From the NCBI RefSeq assembly GCF_001306115.1, contig NZ_LGCL01000027.1, positions 1-64,000 on the forward strand: DNA of 64,000 nt. The letters run 5' to 3'. Below are positions 17,296-25,999 of this stretch, in pieces (within the stretch, counting starts at the first letter, position 1; each line of letters opens with the position of its first letter). Source of the DNA: Ornatilinea apprima. GTDB taxonomy: Bacteria; Chloroflexota; Anaerolineae; Anaerolineales; Anaerolineaceae. A program made the position numbers and the translations under genes. The notes below the pieces were generated by a model, which was not told the origin of the DNA, ran no database searches, and saw only the letters and a list, made by a program, of their open reading frames with translations.

Positions 17296-18471
17296 ATGTC
17301 GCTTTTCCAAAACGCCCAAAAAGTACTGCGCGAAAATATTCGCGAATACGGTATGTATATCGCCCTTTTCGTGATCATGGCCATCTTCACGGTCACCACC
17401 AAAGGGGTATTTGTCTCGTCCCGTAACATCAGCAATCTGCTTAACCAGACCGGTTACATCGCTGTGCTGGCGGTGGGCATGACCCTGGTAATCGTCATCC
17501 GCCACATTGATCTTTCGGTTGGGTTTCTGGCCGGTTTTCTGGGCGCCGTGGCAGCCATTGCCCTCGTCTTCTGGAAGCTGCCCACCATTGTGGTCATTCC
17601 CCTGGTGCTGGCATTGGGTGTGGTGGCCGGTATGATCACCGGTTTCCTGGTCGCTCAATTAAAAATCCCTTCCTTTGTGGCTTCGCTGGCGGGCTGGCTG
17701 ATCTACCGTGGGGCGATCCTGCTGGTAACCGCCGGGACGGGCACCATTATTATTCCCGATAAAATCTTCAATGCGATTGGCAATGGGTATATTCCGGATA
17801 TCAAGGTCATTCCTGGCGTGCACAATCTTACCCTGTTGTTAGGTGTTGCCGCCATTATTCTCTTCATTGTCAGCGAGATCAGTGACCGGCAGAAGAAACA
17901 AAGCTACAATTTCGAAGTTCTCACCATGGATATGTTTGTGTTCAAGCTGGTTTTCGTCTCCGCACTGATTGGCGCGATTACCTGGATTCTGGCGGGTTAC
18001 AACGGCCTGTCTTGGACGGTAGTGGTGATGCTGGTGGTGGTGGCCATTTATCACTTTATCACCACCCAAACCGTGCTAGGCCGTCACATTTACGCCATCG
18101 GCGGTAACCCCGAAGCGGCAGAGCTGAGCGGTGTGAGCGTGAAGAAACTCATCTATGTGGTGTTCGGCTCGATGGGCATGCTGTCCGCCTTATCTGGCAT
18201 TCTCTTCTCCTCACGCTTGCAGTCGGCTACCACCACGGCTGGCACCCTGTTCGAGATGGATGCCATTGCCGCGGCTTATGTGGGCGGCGTTTCGGCGGCA
18301 GGCGGTGTGGGTAAAGTAACCGGCTCTATCATCGGCGCGTTGGTGATGACCTCGCTGACCAGTGGTATGAACCTGATGAGCATCGATATCTCGGTGCAGT
18401 ACATTGTGCGCGGCGCGGTGCTGGCCGCCGCGGTGATCTTTGACGTCACCACCCGCAGCCGCGGAAAGTAA
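17296..18471 (+). CDS. Sugar ABC transporter permease (XylH-like)
   Basis: A 391-aa multi-pass membrane protein of the BPD_transp_2 family used by CUT2 sugar importers. The conserved cytoplasmic coupling region is GRHIYAIGGNPEAAELSGVS, and the C-terminal helices contain DAIAAAYVGGVSAAGGVGKV. GGAGG lies five bases before the start. It is the last gene of the operon and is followed by a rho-independent terminator. Its last codons and terminator have been copied, with changes, to about 20.4-20.5 kb. Confidence 0.95.
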   Translation: MSLFQNAQKVLRENIREYGMYIALFVIMAIFTVTTKGVFVSSRNISNLLNQTGYIAVLAVGMTLVIVIRHIDLSVGFLAGFLGAVAAIALVFWKLPTIVVIPLVLALGVVAGMITGFLVAQLKIPSFVASLAGWLIYRGAILLVTAGTGTIIIPDKIFNAIGNGYIPDIKVIPGVHNLTLLLGVAAIILFIVSEISDRQKKQSYNFEVLTMDMFVFKLVFVSALIGAITWILAGYNGLSWTVVVMLVVVAIYHFITTQTVLGRHIYAIGGNPEAAELSGVSVKKLIYVVFGSMGMLSALSGILFSSRLQSATTTAGTLFEMDAIAAAYVGGVSAAGGVGKVTGSIIGALVMTSLTSGMNLMSIDISVQYIVRGAVLAAAVIFDVTTRSRGK

Positions 18472-18492
18472 TCCGCCGGTTTGCCATTCAAG

Positions 18493-18521
18493 AGCGCGGT
18501 TCGCAAGGGCCGCGCTTTTTT
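18493..18521 (+). terminator. Rho-independent terminator of the sugar transport operon
   Basis: AGCGCGG (18493-18499) pairs with CCGCGCT (18510-18516), followed by a T-run. It lies just after the permease stop codon. Confidence 0.85.
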
Positions 18522-18605
18522 ATTTGGAGTGATAATAGCGAATCAAGAGGTGGTGGGGGAACCAGGGCTGTCCGCAGCAGCGCTGAATAGATGAGCAGAC
18601 AGGAG

Positions 18606-18646
18606 AAAAAGCCACCCCCATTTCTTGTCAGCATGAAATGGGGGTG
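18606..18646 (-). terminator. Terminator of the flavin disulfide reductase gene
   Basis: A 12-bp perfect stem, CACCCCCATTTC (18613-18624) with GAAATGGGGGTG (18635-18646), lies downstream of the minus-strand reductase gene. On the minus strand it is followed by GGCTTTTTC. Confidence 0.8.
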
Positions 18647-18699
18647 TTGATTAAACATGGGCGCGGCGAGGGAACAGTGCGGCGAAATCGGTTTTCTGA

Positions 18700-20043
18700 T
18701 TATTGCCGAATGGGCAACACAGCCTTACAGGCGGCGTTGACAATGGGATAGGCTATCGGTGATGAGGTTAAGGCCGGGTGGGTGCCCATCTGGAACTTCA
18801 CAATATCGTCTGCGGTCATCCTGTGCATAATACACGCACTCAACACATTCACCATTTCGCCAATCGACTTGCCGCCAGAGATGGATCCGCCAATCAGCAC
18901 GCCGGTTTCCTTGGCAAACACCAGTTTCACTTTAATGAGAGTGGAATTGGGCATTCCGCCGGGATGCGTATCGGGTGCTTCTGCCTTTCCAATCACGATG
19001 TTCATCCCGTATTGCCTTGCTTGCCGTTCGGTGAGACCTGCAACCGCAAATGCGCGGCCGTTGACGATGGTGGAAAACACGCTGATGGCGCCGCAGTTCT
19101 GGTGGACCGTTGAGTACAGATTCGCGCCGGCAATGCGCGCTTCCGATGTGGCGATAGAAGCCAGCATAACGCCTGTTGGGCGGCCAGTGAAGAACGATTG
19201 TTTCTCGGCACAATCGCCGCAGGCAAAAACATTCGGATCGGTGTAGGTCTGCATATAGCGGTCGACTTTAATGGCGTTTCTGAAGCCAAGTTCAAGCCCC
19301 GCTTTTTGGGCCAGTTCTGTATTTGGCGTAGCGCCAATACCAAGGATAACCATATCCGCCTTAATCACAGTGCCATCGGCGAGTTTAACGCCGCTCACAG
19401 CCTCGTCACCCACAAACGCTTCTACCTTAACGCCAGTCATAATTTTCACGCCGGTTTCCAACAATTTTGCTTCGGCTTCAGCGCAAAATTCATCATCCAG
19501 AGCCATCTGCAGGCAATGCGAAAGCGCTTCGATAACCGTTACGTTGATGTCTCTTCCTTTTCGGCATTCGTCGGCAAACTCAACGCCAATAAAACCACCG
19601 CCCACAATCACCAGATCCTTGACCGATTTCATTTCATCAAGGACGGAATCGAGGTAGTTGAAATCCTTCTTGATGGCGTAGATGTTTTTCTTGTCTACAC
19701 CGGGGATGGGCGGAACCAATGGGAGGGAACCTGTGGCGAAAACGAGCTTGTCATAGAGAATGGTTTCCCCATCTTTCAAAGTTACCAATTTGTGTTCACG
19801 ATCAACGGATACTGCCTCACCCTTGACGAGCTCGATGTTGTTGGTTTCGAGTAGTCCGTCTGGAATCACATTGTTCTGGGGCCCGCCAACAGTCCCATAA
19901 ATATATGGAATACCACAAGGGATCAGCACTGTCCCTTCTTTACGAACCAGCACAACCTTCTTGTCTGGATAATGCCGCCGGCAGCTTAAACCCGCGGTAA
20001 TACCGGAAAGACCACCTAAAACAAGCACATCTGTTTGAATCAT
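18700..20043 (-). CDS. CoA-disulfide reductase/NADH oxidase-family flavoprotein
   Basis: A 447-aa FAD/NAD(P)-dependent oxidoreductase of the single-cysteine pyridine nucleotide-disulfide family (CoA-disulfide reductase, NADH oxidase, Npsr). The FAD loop is VLGGLSGITAG, slightly divergent from GxGxxG. The redox cysteine is in LIPCGIPYIYG, the NAD-binding loop is VIVGGGFIGVEFAD, and the second FAD motif is VFACGDCAE. A dimerisation domain follows (KLVFAKETGVLIGGSI). Possible reactions include reduction of CoA disulfide, O2 or polysulfide with NAD(P)H; sequence alone does not decide. The ATG at 20043 has a GGGAGGGC ribosome-binding site; an in-frame upstream start at 20082 is less likely. Confidence 0.88.
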   Translation of the reverse strand: MIQTDVLVLGGLSGITAGLSCRRHYPDKKVVLVRKEGTVLIPCGIPYIYGTVGGPQNNVIPDGLLETNNIELVKGEAVSVDREHKLVTLKDGETILYDKLVFATGSLPLVPPIPGVDKKNIYAIKKDFNYLDSVLDEMKSVKDLVIVGGGFIGVEFADECRKGRDINVTVIEALSHCLQMALDDEFCAEAEAKLLETGVKIMTGVKVEAFVGDEAVSGVKLADGTVIKADMVILGIGATPNTELAQKAGLELGFRNAIKVDRYMQTYTDPNVFACGDCAEKQSFFTGRPTGVMLASIATSEARIAGANLYSTVHQNCGAISVFSTIVNGRAFAVAGLTERQARQYGMNIVIGKAEAPDTHPGGMPNSTLIKVKLVFAKETGVLIGGSISGGKSIGEMVNVLSACIMHRMTADDIVKFQMGTHPALTSSPIAYPIVNAACKAVLPIRQ

Positions 20044-20242
20044 AAAAAAGCCCTCCCTGATTAATTTTCTACTATCATACAACTATTTTAATAGAATAAA
20101 AATATGAATTAATACTAATATATTAGTTACAAAATTAATGGATCAAGGCTTTGTGGAAAAATGGATGACTGATGGGTTAGTAATTTGTCTTTAGAACGTA
20201 TTTTCTGCTAAAACGAGCAGTGAAAAAATACGATTATCCGAA

Positions 20243-20505
20243 AGGATGAAGCGCATGGCTAAAACCCAGACATGTCATGTTTGCCAGGAATGCGGGCGCG
20301 TCTCCGCCCGCGCGATGGGCCGCTGCCCCGGCTGCGGCGCGTGGGACTCGCTGATAATGGTGGCGGCGATTGATCACTCTGTAACCACCCGGACGATGCT
20401 GGCCGCCGCGGTGACCTTTGACGTAACCATCCGCCGCCGCGGGAAATAATCCGCCGGTTTGCCATTCTGAGCGCGGTTCGAAAGGAACGCGCTCTTTTCG
20501 TCTCC
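20243..20505 (+). pseudogene. Chimeric fragment: radA 5' end joined to sugar-permease 3' end and terminator
   Basis: Bases 20243-20354 match the ribosome-binding site and first 35 or so codons of radA (22328-22436) with very few differences, including both zinc-finger CxxC pairs. From about 20390 the sequence instead matches the last codons of the permease at 18.4 kb (LAAAVTFDVTIRRRGK versus LAAAVIFDVTTRSRGK), and then that gene's terminator (stem arms near 20467 and 20495). The result is a 67-codon open frame fused from two unrelated genes. I regard it as a duplication scar, though it has a start signal and could be translated. Confidence 0.8.
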
Positions 20506-20621
20506 GCGGCAAACATCCTGTATAATGGGGGTAGCCCAGACACCCCAGGCGAATTTTCCAATCGTTCAACCGGCTCATTACCTTACCAGGCCTATTTTTC
20601 ACCTCTTTCCATTTACCCGTT

Positions 20622-22241
20622 ATGGATTCATCCCCTAAAACTATTCTTCTCATCCTCATCCTGCTCAGCGCGGGATTGTTCTTGCTGTTTTATTTTCCCA
20701 ATGCCGCCGGCTCGGAAAACATTCAGATGGTGGCAGTGTTTGAGCCGGATGAAAGCGTGCCGCTGCCGTATGTCTTTGACATGATTAAACCCACCGAAAC
20801 CGTCAAGCAGGCGCTGATCCAGTTCGCGTTTTATGAATACTACTTTTACGGATTCCCGTACTTCGCTGTTTCGGCGCTCACCCTGCTGCCGCTGCAGTGG
20901 CTGGGCCAGTTGGAGAACACGCCGCTGGTCATGGCTGCTCTGCGCCAGGTAGTCAGTGTGCTGCCCATGCTGCTGTCCATTCTGCTGCTGGTATATCTGC
21001 AAACCGGTTTTCGCAGCTATAAAGCGGTGGCTTTGTTTTTGCTGCTGGTCAGCCTGCCGGCGGTGATGCAGAACAACCTGTGGTGGCACCCCGACGCCCT
21101 GGCCATTTTGCTGGCCATGCTGGTCATTTTCTTCCTCTACCGCGACAACCTGCGCCTGGGGTGGAACTTTACCCTGGCCGGGGCGATGTGCGGCTTCTCG
21201 GCTGGAACCAAGGGGATTGGATTCTATTTCTTTCTCACCATCGCCGTTACCCTGCTGATGGCCCTTTTTTGGAAGAAAGTTGAACTGCGGCGCGTGGTTT
21301 TGGCCGCGGCCGGTTTCTTGCTGGCCATGGCGGCCGCTTACCTGCTGGCCAACCCGATACTGATCTACGCCAGCGTGCGGCGCGATTACTTTCATGTGAT
21401 GAGCGAACAGTCGCGCCTGCTGTTCAGTGGGTATGAGATTTACTATGAGAAGGGGCTGGCCTCAGCCTGGCGCGACCTGACCAAGCATTTTGGCTCGGCG
21501 ATCTTTTTGCTGGCGGGCTTGAGCGCTTGCCTGTGGGGCGTGGCGCGCGGTGAAAAACGTCTGTTGCACATTCTCATCCTTACCTGGGTGATTCCCACCT
21601 CGGTGATGGTATTCAGCCTGATCCATTTCAAGTTTCAATACTGGATGCCGGTGGCCCTGCCCCTTTTCTCTTGTCTGGTCGAGGCTTTACCCGGCGCAGG
21701 CTGGCGCGCACGCCTGAGAGGTCAGGCTGGCGCCCCGGCGCGCGCCGCGGCCTGGCTGCAAGGGGCGGCGGCGCTGATACTGCTGGCACAATTTGGCGCG
21801 TTCAGCGTGCAGAACGTTAACCGCTACGTTGACGACCTGCACCGCGCGGAGTCGAATCCTTCCATTTTATTCTATGAGCAGGCGGTAAAAGCCCTGGCCC
21901 CTCTGCCGGACGAAGACGCTTACTCTGTCTACCACGATGTGCGCATCTATGCTCCACGCACCTCAGGGTGGGTTACCGAAGCTGCTTTTGAGACCCTTAG
22001 TTATCAGTTTGTGGAAGACCGCGATTATGATGTCCTGTTATTAATGCAGCAGCGCATTGCCGATTACACCAATCCCAACGCGGTGGGCATTGATGAAGAG
22101 CAATTTGCCCAGAGCCGCACCTTTTACGCAGACGCGGACGCAGACCGCCTGCGGGGCTTTAACCTGGTTTATCGCGACGAGTACGGCCTGGTGTTTGTTA
22201 AAGAGTCGTATTACCGCGGCTATTTCGCTCCCCGACCGTAA
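20622..22241 (+). CDS. Multi-pass membrane protein, GT-C glycosyltransferase-like
   Basis: A 539-aa protein with an N-terminal membrane helix, a first extracytoplasmic loop containing FEPDES, and about eight to ten further hydrophobic segments. A soluble C-terminal domain of about 150 residues follows. The acidic motif in the first loop and the overall layout resemble GT-C fold enzymes (ArnT/PMT type) that transfer sugars from polyprenyl-phosphate donors. The level of similarity I can judge is only architectural, so a specific activity is not claimed. It is preceded by a TATAAT-like box near 20520. It is alone between the radA-permease fragment and radA. Confidence 0.6.
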   Translation: MDSSPKTILLILILLSAGLFLLFYFPNAAGSENIQMVAVFEPDESVPLPYVFDMIKPTETVKQALIQFAFYEYYFYGFPYFAVSALTLLPLQWLGQLENTPLVMAALRQVVSVLPMLLSILLLVYLQTGFRSYKAVALFLLLVSLPAVMQNNLWWHPDALAILLAMLVIFFLYRDNLRLGWNFTLAGAMCGFSAGTKGIGFYFFLTIAVTLLMALFWKKVELRRVVLAAAGFLLAMAAAYLLANPILIYASVRRDYFHVMSEQSRLLFSGYEIYYEKGLASAWRDLTKHFGSAIFLLAGLSACLWGVARGEKRLLHILILTWVIPTSVMVFSLIHFKFQYWMPVALPLFSCLVEALPGAGWRARLRGQAGAPARAAAWLQGAAALILLAQFGAFSVQNVNRYVDDLHRAESNPSILFYEQAVKALAPLPDEDAYSVYHDVRIYAPRTSGWVTEAAFETLSYQFVEDRDYDVLLLMQQRIADYTNPNAVGIDEEQFAQSRTFYADADADRLRGFNLVYRDEYGLVFVKESYYRGYFAPRP

Positions 22242-22337
22242 AAGCGGAAACCGTCAACCCTCAGTGATAGAACGAATTTTCTGATAAAATAGAGCGAAGG
22301 GGGCTGCCCCCTGATTGATCTTGAAAGGATGAAGCGC

Positions 22338-23741
22338 ATGGCTAAAACCCAGACACGCTATGTTTGCCAGGAATGCGGGCGCGTCTCCGCCCGCGCGATG
22401 GGCCGCTGCCCCGGCTGCGGCGCGTGGGACTCGCTGGTGGAAGAGATCATCACTGCCCCTTCCGCCAAAAAAGATCACCCCGGCGGCTCCAGCCTGCTGC
22501 GCTCTACCCCGCGCCCCATCGGTGAAATTGAAGGCGACAGCGAAGACCGCCTGCCGCTGCCGATGGGCGAGTTCTCACGCGTGCTGGGCGGCGGGATTGT
22601 GCCCGGCTCGATTGTGCTGGTGGGCGGCGACCCTGGCATTGGCAAATCGACCCTCACCCTGCAGATGGCGCTGCTGATGGCCGGGCAGGGCAAGGTGTTG
22701 TACGTCTCCGGCGAAGAGTCTGAAAAGCAGATTAAAATGCGCGCCCTGCGCCTGGAGCGCGATGAAGAGGGCAACCTGCGCCCGCTGCCAGAGACGCAGC
22801 TGCTGGTGACTGAAACCAATCTCAATACCATTCTGGAGCATATCGCCGCGGTGAACCCCGGCCTGGTGATCATCGATTCGATTCAGACCGTTTACCTGCC
22901 GGAGATGGACTCGACCGCCGGTTCGGTGAGCCAGGTGCGCGAGTGCGCCTCGCGCCTGCGCGAGCTGGCCAAATCTTCAGGGATAGCCATGTTTCTCATC
23001 GGCCATGTAACCAAAGAGGGCGTGATTGCCGGGCCGCGCGTGCTGGAGCATATTGTGGACACGGTGCTGTATTTGGAAGGCGAGCGCTTCCAGTTCTTCC
23101 GTTTGCTACGCTCGGTGAAAAACCGCTTTGGCGCGACTTCGGAGGTGGGGGTGTTCGAGATGCGCGAACGCGGCATGGTGGAAGTGCCCAACCCCTCAGA
23201 GGCGTTTCTGGCCGAGCGGCTGGTCAACGCGCCGGGTTCGGCCATCGCGGTGACGATGGAAGGCACGCGCCCGCTGCTGGTGGAAGTGCAGGGCCTTACC
23301 AGCGCCACCAGTTACGGAAATCCGCGCCGCACGCCCAACGGCGTGGATTTTAACCGCCTGCTGCTGACCACCGCGGTGCTGACCCGCCGCGTGGGCCTGA
23401 AGCTGGGCGAGCAGGACGTGTTTGTGAATGTGGTGGGCGGGCTGAAGGTGAGCGAACCGGCCGCCGACCTGGCCGTGGCGGCGGCGATTGCCTCTTCCAT
23501 GCGTGACGTGCCGGTGCGCGCCGATACGGTGCTGATTGGAGAAGTGGGCCTCTCTGGCGAGCTGCGCTGGGTGAGCCAGATGAGCGCGCGCCTGAACGAA
23601 GCCGCCAAACTGGGCTTTAAGGCGGCGGTGGTGCCGCGCCGCGTGCGGCGCAGCGAGCCCTGGCCGCCCGGCATTGAAATTCTGGAAGCACGCTCGATCC
23701 GCGAGGCGATCAAACTGGCACTGGTCAGCGAAGAACGCTGA
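22338..23741 (+). CDS. radA: DNA repair protein RadA
   Basis: A 467-aa RecA-like branch-migration ATPase. The N-terminal C4 zinc finger is C10xxC13 and C24xxC27, Walker A is GGDPGIGKST (around residue 96), and the RadA-specific KNRFG is in VKNRFGATSEVGVF. The C-terminal Lon-protease-like domain (DLAVAAAIASSMRDVPVRAD) lacks the peptidase serine-lysine pair, as is normal. It promotes strand exchange and recombination intermediate processing. The start at 22338 has AAAGGA at proper spacing; the earlier ATG at 22329 overlaps that site. A copy of the 5' end lies near 20.25 kb. Confidence 0.96.
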   Translation: MAKTQTRYVCQECGRVSARAMGRCPGCGAWDSLVEEIITAPSAKKDHPGGSSLLRSTPRPIGEIEGDSEDRLPLPMGEFSRVLGGGIVPGSIVLVGGDPGIGKSTLTLQMALLMAGQGKVLYVSGEESEKQIKMRALRLERDEEGNLRPLPETQLLVTETNLNTILEHIAAVNPGLVIIDSIQTVYLPEMDSTAGSVSQVRECASRLRELAKSSGIAMFLIGHVTKEGVIAGPRVLEHIVDTVLYLEGERFQFFRLLRSVKNRFGATSEVGVFEMRERGMVEVPNPSEAFLAERLVNAPGSAIAVTMEGTRPLLVEVQGLTSATSYGNPRRTPNGVDFNRLLLTTAVLTRRVGLKLGEQDVFVNVVGGLKVSEPAADLAVAAAIASSMRDVPVRADTVLIGEVGLSGELRWVSQMSARLNEAAKLGFKAAVVPRRVRRSEPWPPGIEILEARSIREAIKLALVSEER

Positions 23742-23816
23742 AAAAAGCGTTATAATCGGGGCAATTCTTCGGCGCGCCAAACGGGCGCTGAATGATGCCT
23801 GTATTGAGGTTGCGCC

Positions 23817-24731
23817 ATGGCCAGTCCCATTTGGTTTGTCCGACTATTGCAGCGGTTCTTTTCCCAGCGCTTCGCGGTTGCGCGATTATCCAAACACAGC
23901 TTTGTTGTGCGCCGGTTCTTTGACCGCGTGCTTTTCCCTGGCGACCATATCCTCTACCTGCCCAAAGATAACGTGATTCAAGTGCACGAAGCGGTGCAGC
24001 CGCCGGTCAGCACGGTGCTGCCCTCGCAAATTGTGGAGCACTTCATTGAAAAAGCAGACGACCACTTTATCATGAATCGCTGCATCTGCCGTGAGGCGGC
24101 CGGCTGCCAGCATTACCCGGTAGACCTGGGCTGCCTGTTTTTGGGTGAGGCGGTGAAAGGCATTCACCCCGAATTGGGCCGCCGGGTGAGCAAGGCCGAG
24201 GCGCTGGCTCACCTGAAGCGCGCGCAGCAGGCCGGGCTGGTGCAGATGATCGGGCGCAATCACCTGGATACGGTCTGGATGGGGGTCGGCCCCGGCAATA
24301 AGCTGATGACGATTTGCAACTGCTGCGAGTGCTGCTGCCTGTACAAAATGCTGCCCGATATGCACGAGACGGTCAGCTCGCGGATTCAAAAGATGCCCGG
24401 CGTAAGCGTGAGCGTGGGTGATGCCTGCGTGGGCTGTGGAAAGTGCGCGCAGGGGGTGTGCTTCGTCCGCGCCATACGGTTGGAAAACGGCCGGGCGGTG
24501 ATTGGCGAGGAGTGCCGCGGCTGCGGGCGCTGTGTGGAGGTTTGCCCGACCGGGGCGATCACCCTGCATGTGAGCGGTTGGGATTTTGTGGAAACTTCGA
24601 TTACCCAACTGGAACCGCTGGTTAACCTGAAAGCCTCTTTGCCGGACGGCAGGGTTGTGGAGAAGGAGGCCGAATGTCCAAAATTGGAATGGGACTCGGC
24701 AGTCAGCAAATCGCAGACCTGGCAGCGCTGA
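23817..24731 (+). CDS. 4Fe-4S ferredoxin-domain protein with extra cysteine clusters
   Basis: A 304-aa protein. The N-terminal half has a cysteine motif CICREAAGCQHYPVDLGC and then a dense CNCCECCC cluster. The C-terminal part (about 200-245) is a two-cluster bacterial ferredoxin domain (CVGCGKCAQGVC and CRGCGRCVEVCP). This arrangement is seen in uncharacterised anaerobe iron-sulfur proteins; I cannot name the substrate. It probably carries electrons in the cytoplasm. A TATAAT box lies near 23752. Its last 58 bases overlap the start of the TIM-barrel gene downstream, so the two are co-expressed. Confidence 0.75.
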   Translation: MASPIWFVRLLQRFFSQRFAVARLSKHSFVVRRFFDRVLFPGDHILYLPKDNVIQVHEAVQPPVSTVLPSQIVEHFIEKADDHFIMNRCICREAAGCQHYPVDLGCLFLGEAVKGIHPELGRRVSKAEALAHLKRAQQAGLVQMIGRNHLDTVWMGVGPGNKLMTICNCCECCCLYKMLPDMHETVSSRIQKMPGVSVSVGDACVGCGKCAQGVCFVRAIRLENGRAVIGEECRGCGRCVEVCPTGAITLHVSGWDFVETSITQLEPLVNLKASLPDGRVVEKEAECPKLEWDSAVSKSQTWQR

Positions 24732-25468
24732 CCTGCCAGACAGACGCGCTGGAGCTGGAAGACTTTCTCAATCCAGCGGAATTTGACCGCCTGGAGCCGC
24801 GCCTGGCAGAGGCGCGCGCCGCGCTGCGCGATTACCCCGGAGAGCTGCTGCTCAGCGGGCCTTACATTGATCTGAACCCGGCCAGCCCCGACGCGCTGGT
24901 GCAAGAGGCCTGCCGGCAGCGATTTCGCCAGGCGCTGGATTGGGCGAAGCAATTGGGGGCGCGCGAGATCATCTTCTGCTCTACGTTCATTCCCATTATT
25001 TACCTGGAATTTTATGAAGCCGATTGGGCGCGCCGCAGCGCGGATTTCTGGTCGGCGTTTCTGGATGAAGTACCAGGCGGGGTCACCATCAGCTTATGCA
25101 ACACGTTTGAATTTGATCCGCGCTGGCTGGTGTGGGTGGCCGGGCAGGTGAACCGCCCCAACTTCCGCCTGGCGCTGGACCTGGGGCATTTTCTGGTTTA
25201 CGCGCGCATTGGGCTGGAAGACTGGCTGCGGCAGACCGCGCCTTTCCTTTCCACCGTGTATGTGCATTCCAATCACGGACAGGTGGATGAGCACCTGCCC
25301 CCCGGAGAGGGATTGTTAAGCGCGGAACAGGTGCAGATGGCGGCGCGTTACGCCCCGGCGCAGGCGCGCTTTGTGCTGAAGCCGTTTGAGAAAACCGCCC
25401 TGCCGGCCAGCCTGGCCTGGCTGCGCCGGGTGTTGGAAGCAAAATCGAGTACAATGGGGGGCGTATGA
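24674..25468 (+). CDS. Sugar phosphate isomerase/epimerase-like TIM barrel
   Basis: A 264-aa protein of the xylose-isomerase-like TIM-barrel superfamily (AP endonuclease 2 fold). Signs of metal-site strands are ISLCNTFEFD (Glu), LALDLGHFL (Asp, His) and VYVHSNHGQVDEHLPPGEG (His, Asp, His), close to the usual ligand spacing. A GAGAAGGAGG ribosome-binding site lies inside the 3' end of the ferredoxin gene it overlaps. It ends with an ATGA overlap with the next gene. Function within the family (epimerase, isomerase or endonuclease) is undetermined; the association with an iron-sulfur protein gives no clear pathway. Confidence 0.7.
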   Translation: MSKIGMGLGSQQIADLAALTCQTDALELEDFLNPAEFDRLEPRLAEARAALRDYPGELLLSGPYIDLNPASPDALVQEACRQRFRQALDWAKQLGAREIIFCSTFIPIIYLEFYEADWARRSADFWSAFLDEVPGGVTISLCNTFEFDPRWLVWVAGQVNRPNFRLALDLGHFLVYARIGLEDWLRQTAPFLSTVYVHSNHGQVDEHLPPGEGLLSAEQVQMAARYAPAQARFVLKPFEKTALPASLAWLRRVLEAKSSTMGGV

Positions 25469-25935
25469 GCGAAGCAGAGCAAGAGACCATTCCGCTCAGC
25501 GAGCGTGAAATCGCGGTGATGGTGCGCCAGCTCAGCGGAGGCGTAGACCCTAACGATGTCGCTTCGGATTTGTGCGTGGCCAAGAACATGCCCTGGCGCG
25601 AGGCCGAAGCCGTGGTGGCACGCGTGCAAGCCGAGCACGGGCATCACATTCGCCGCTGGAACAAGACCAGCCTGACGGTGATTGGCGCGGGGATTGTGGT
25701 CGGCGGTGGGCTGCTGAGTTTTGTGCCCGCGCTGAACATTTTCCGCATCATCCGCTACGCGGTGCGCACCGGTCAGTTCAGCCTGCGGCCAATTTTTCAG
25801 GGCGATGATTTGAGCTATCTTTCGGTGGCCATGCCGCTGCAGCTGCAGCCTTATTTTCTTTTTATCGGCATGGCAATGATTATGGGCGGTCTGGTGGGAA
25901 TTTATTTTGCCCTGCGCGAAGAATCGCTGGAGTAG
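25465..25935 (+). CDS. Small two-helix membrane protein, unknown function
   Basis: A 156-aa protein with a cytoplasmic helical N-terminus (about 70 residues) and two hydrophobic segments, SLTVIGAGIVVGGGLLSFV and FLFIGMAMIMGGLVGIYFA, the last ending in a short charged tail. I do not recognise the family. It starts inside the stop codon of the TIM-barrel gene (ATGA), so it is translationally coupled to it. It precedes proS by 64 bases. Confidence 0.7.
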   Translation: MSEAEQETIPLSEREIAVMVRQLSGGVDPNDVASDLCVAKNMPWREAEAVVARVQAEHGHHIRRWNKTSLTVIGAGIVVGGGLLSFVPALNIFRIIRYAVRTGQFSLRPIFQGDDLSYLSVAMPLQLQPYFLFIGMAMIMGGLVGIYFALREESLE

Positions 25936-25999
25936 CCCCTTTCGTGAATCATAGAGAAAATCTCTTGCGCGGACGGCGCAAGTTAAGGAGAAAACCTGT

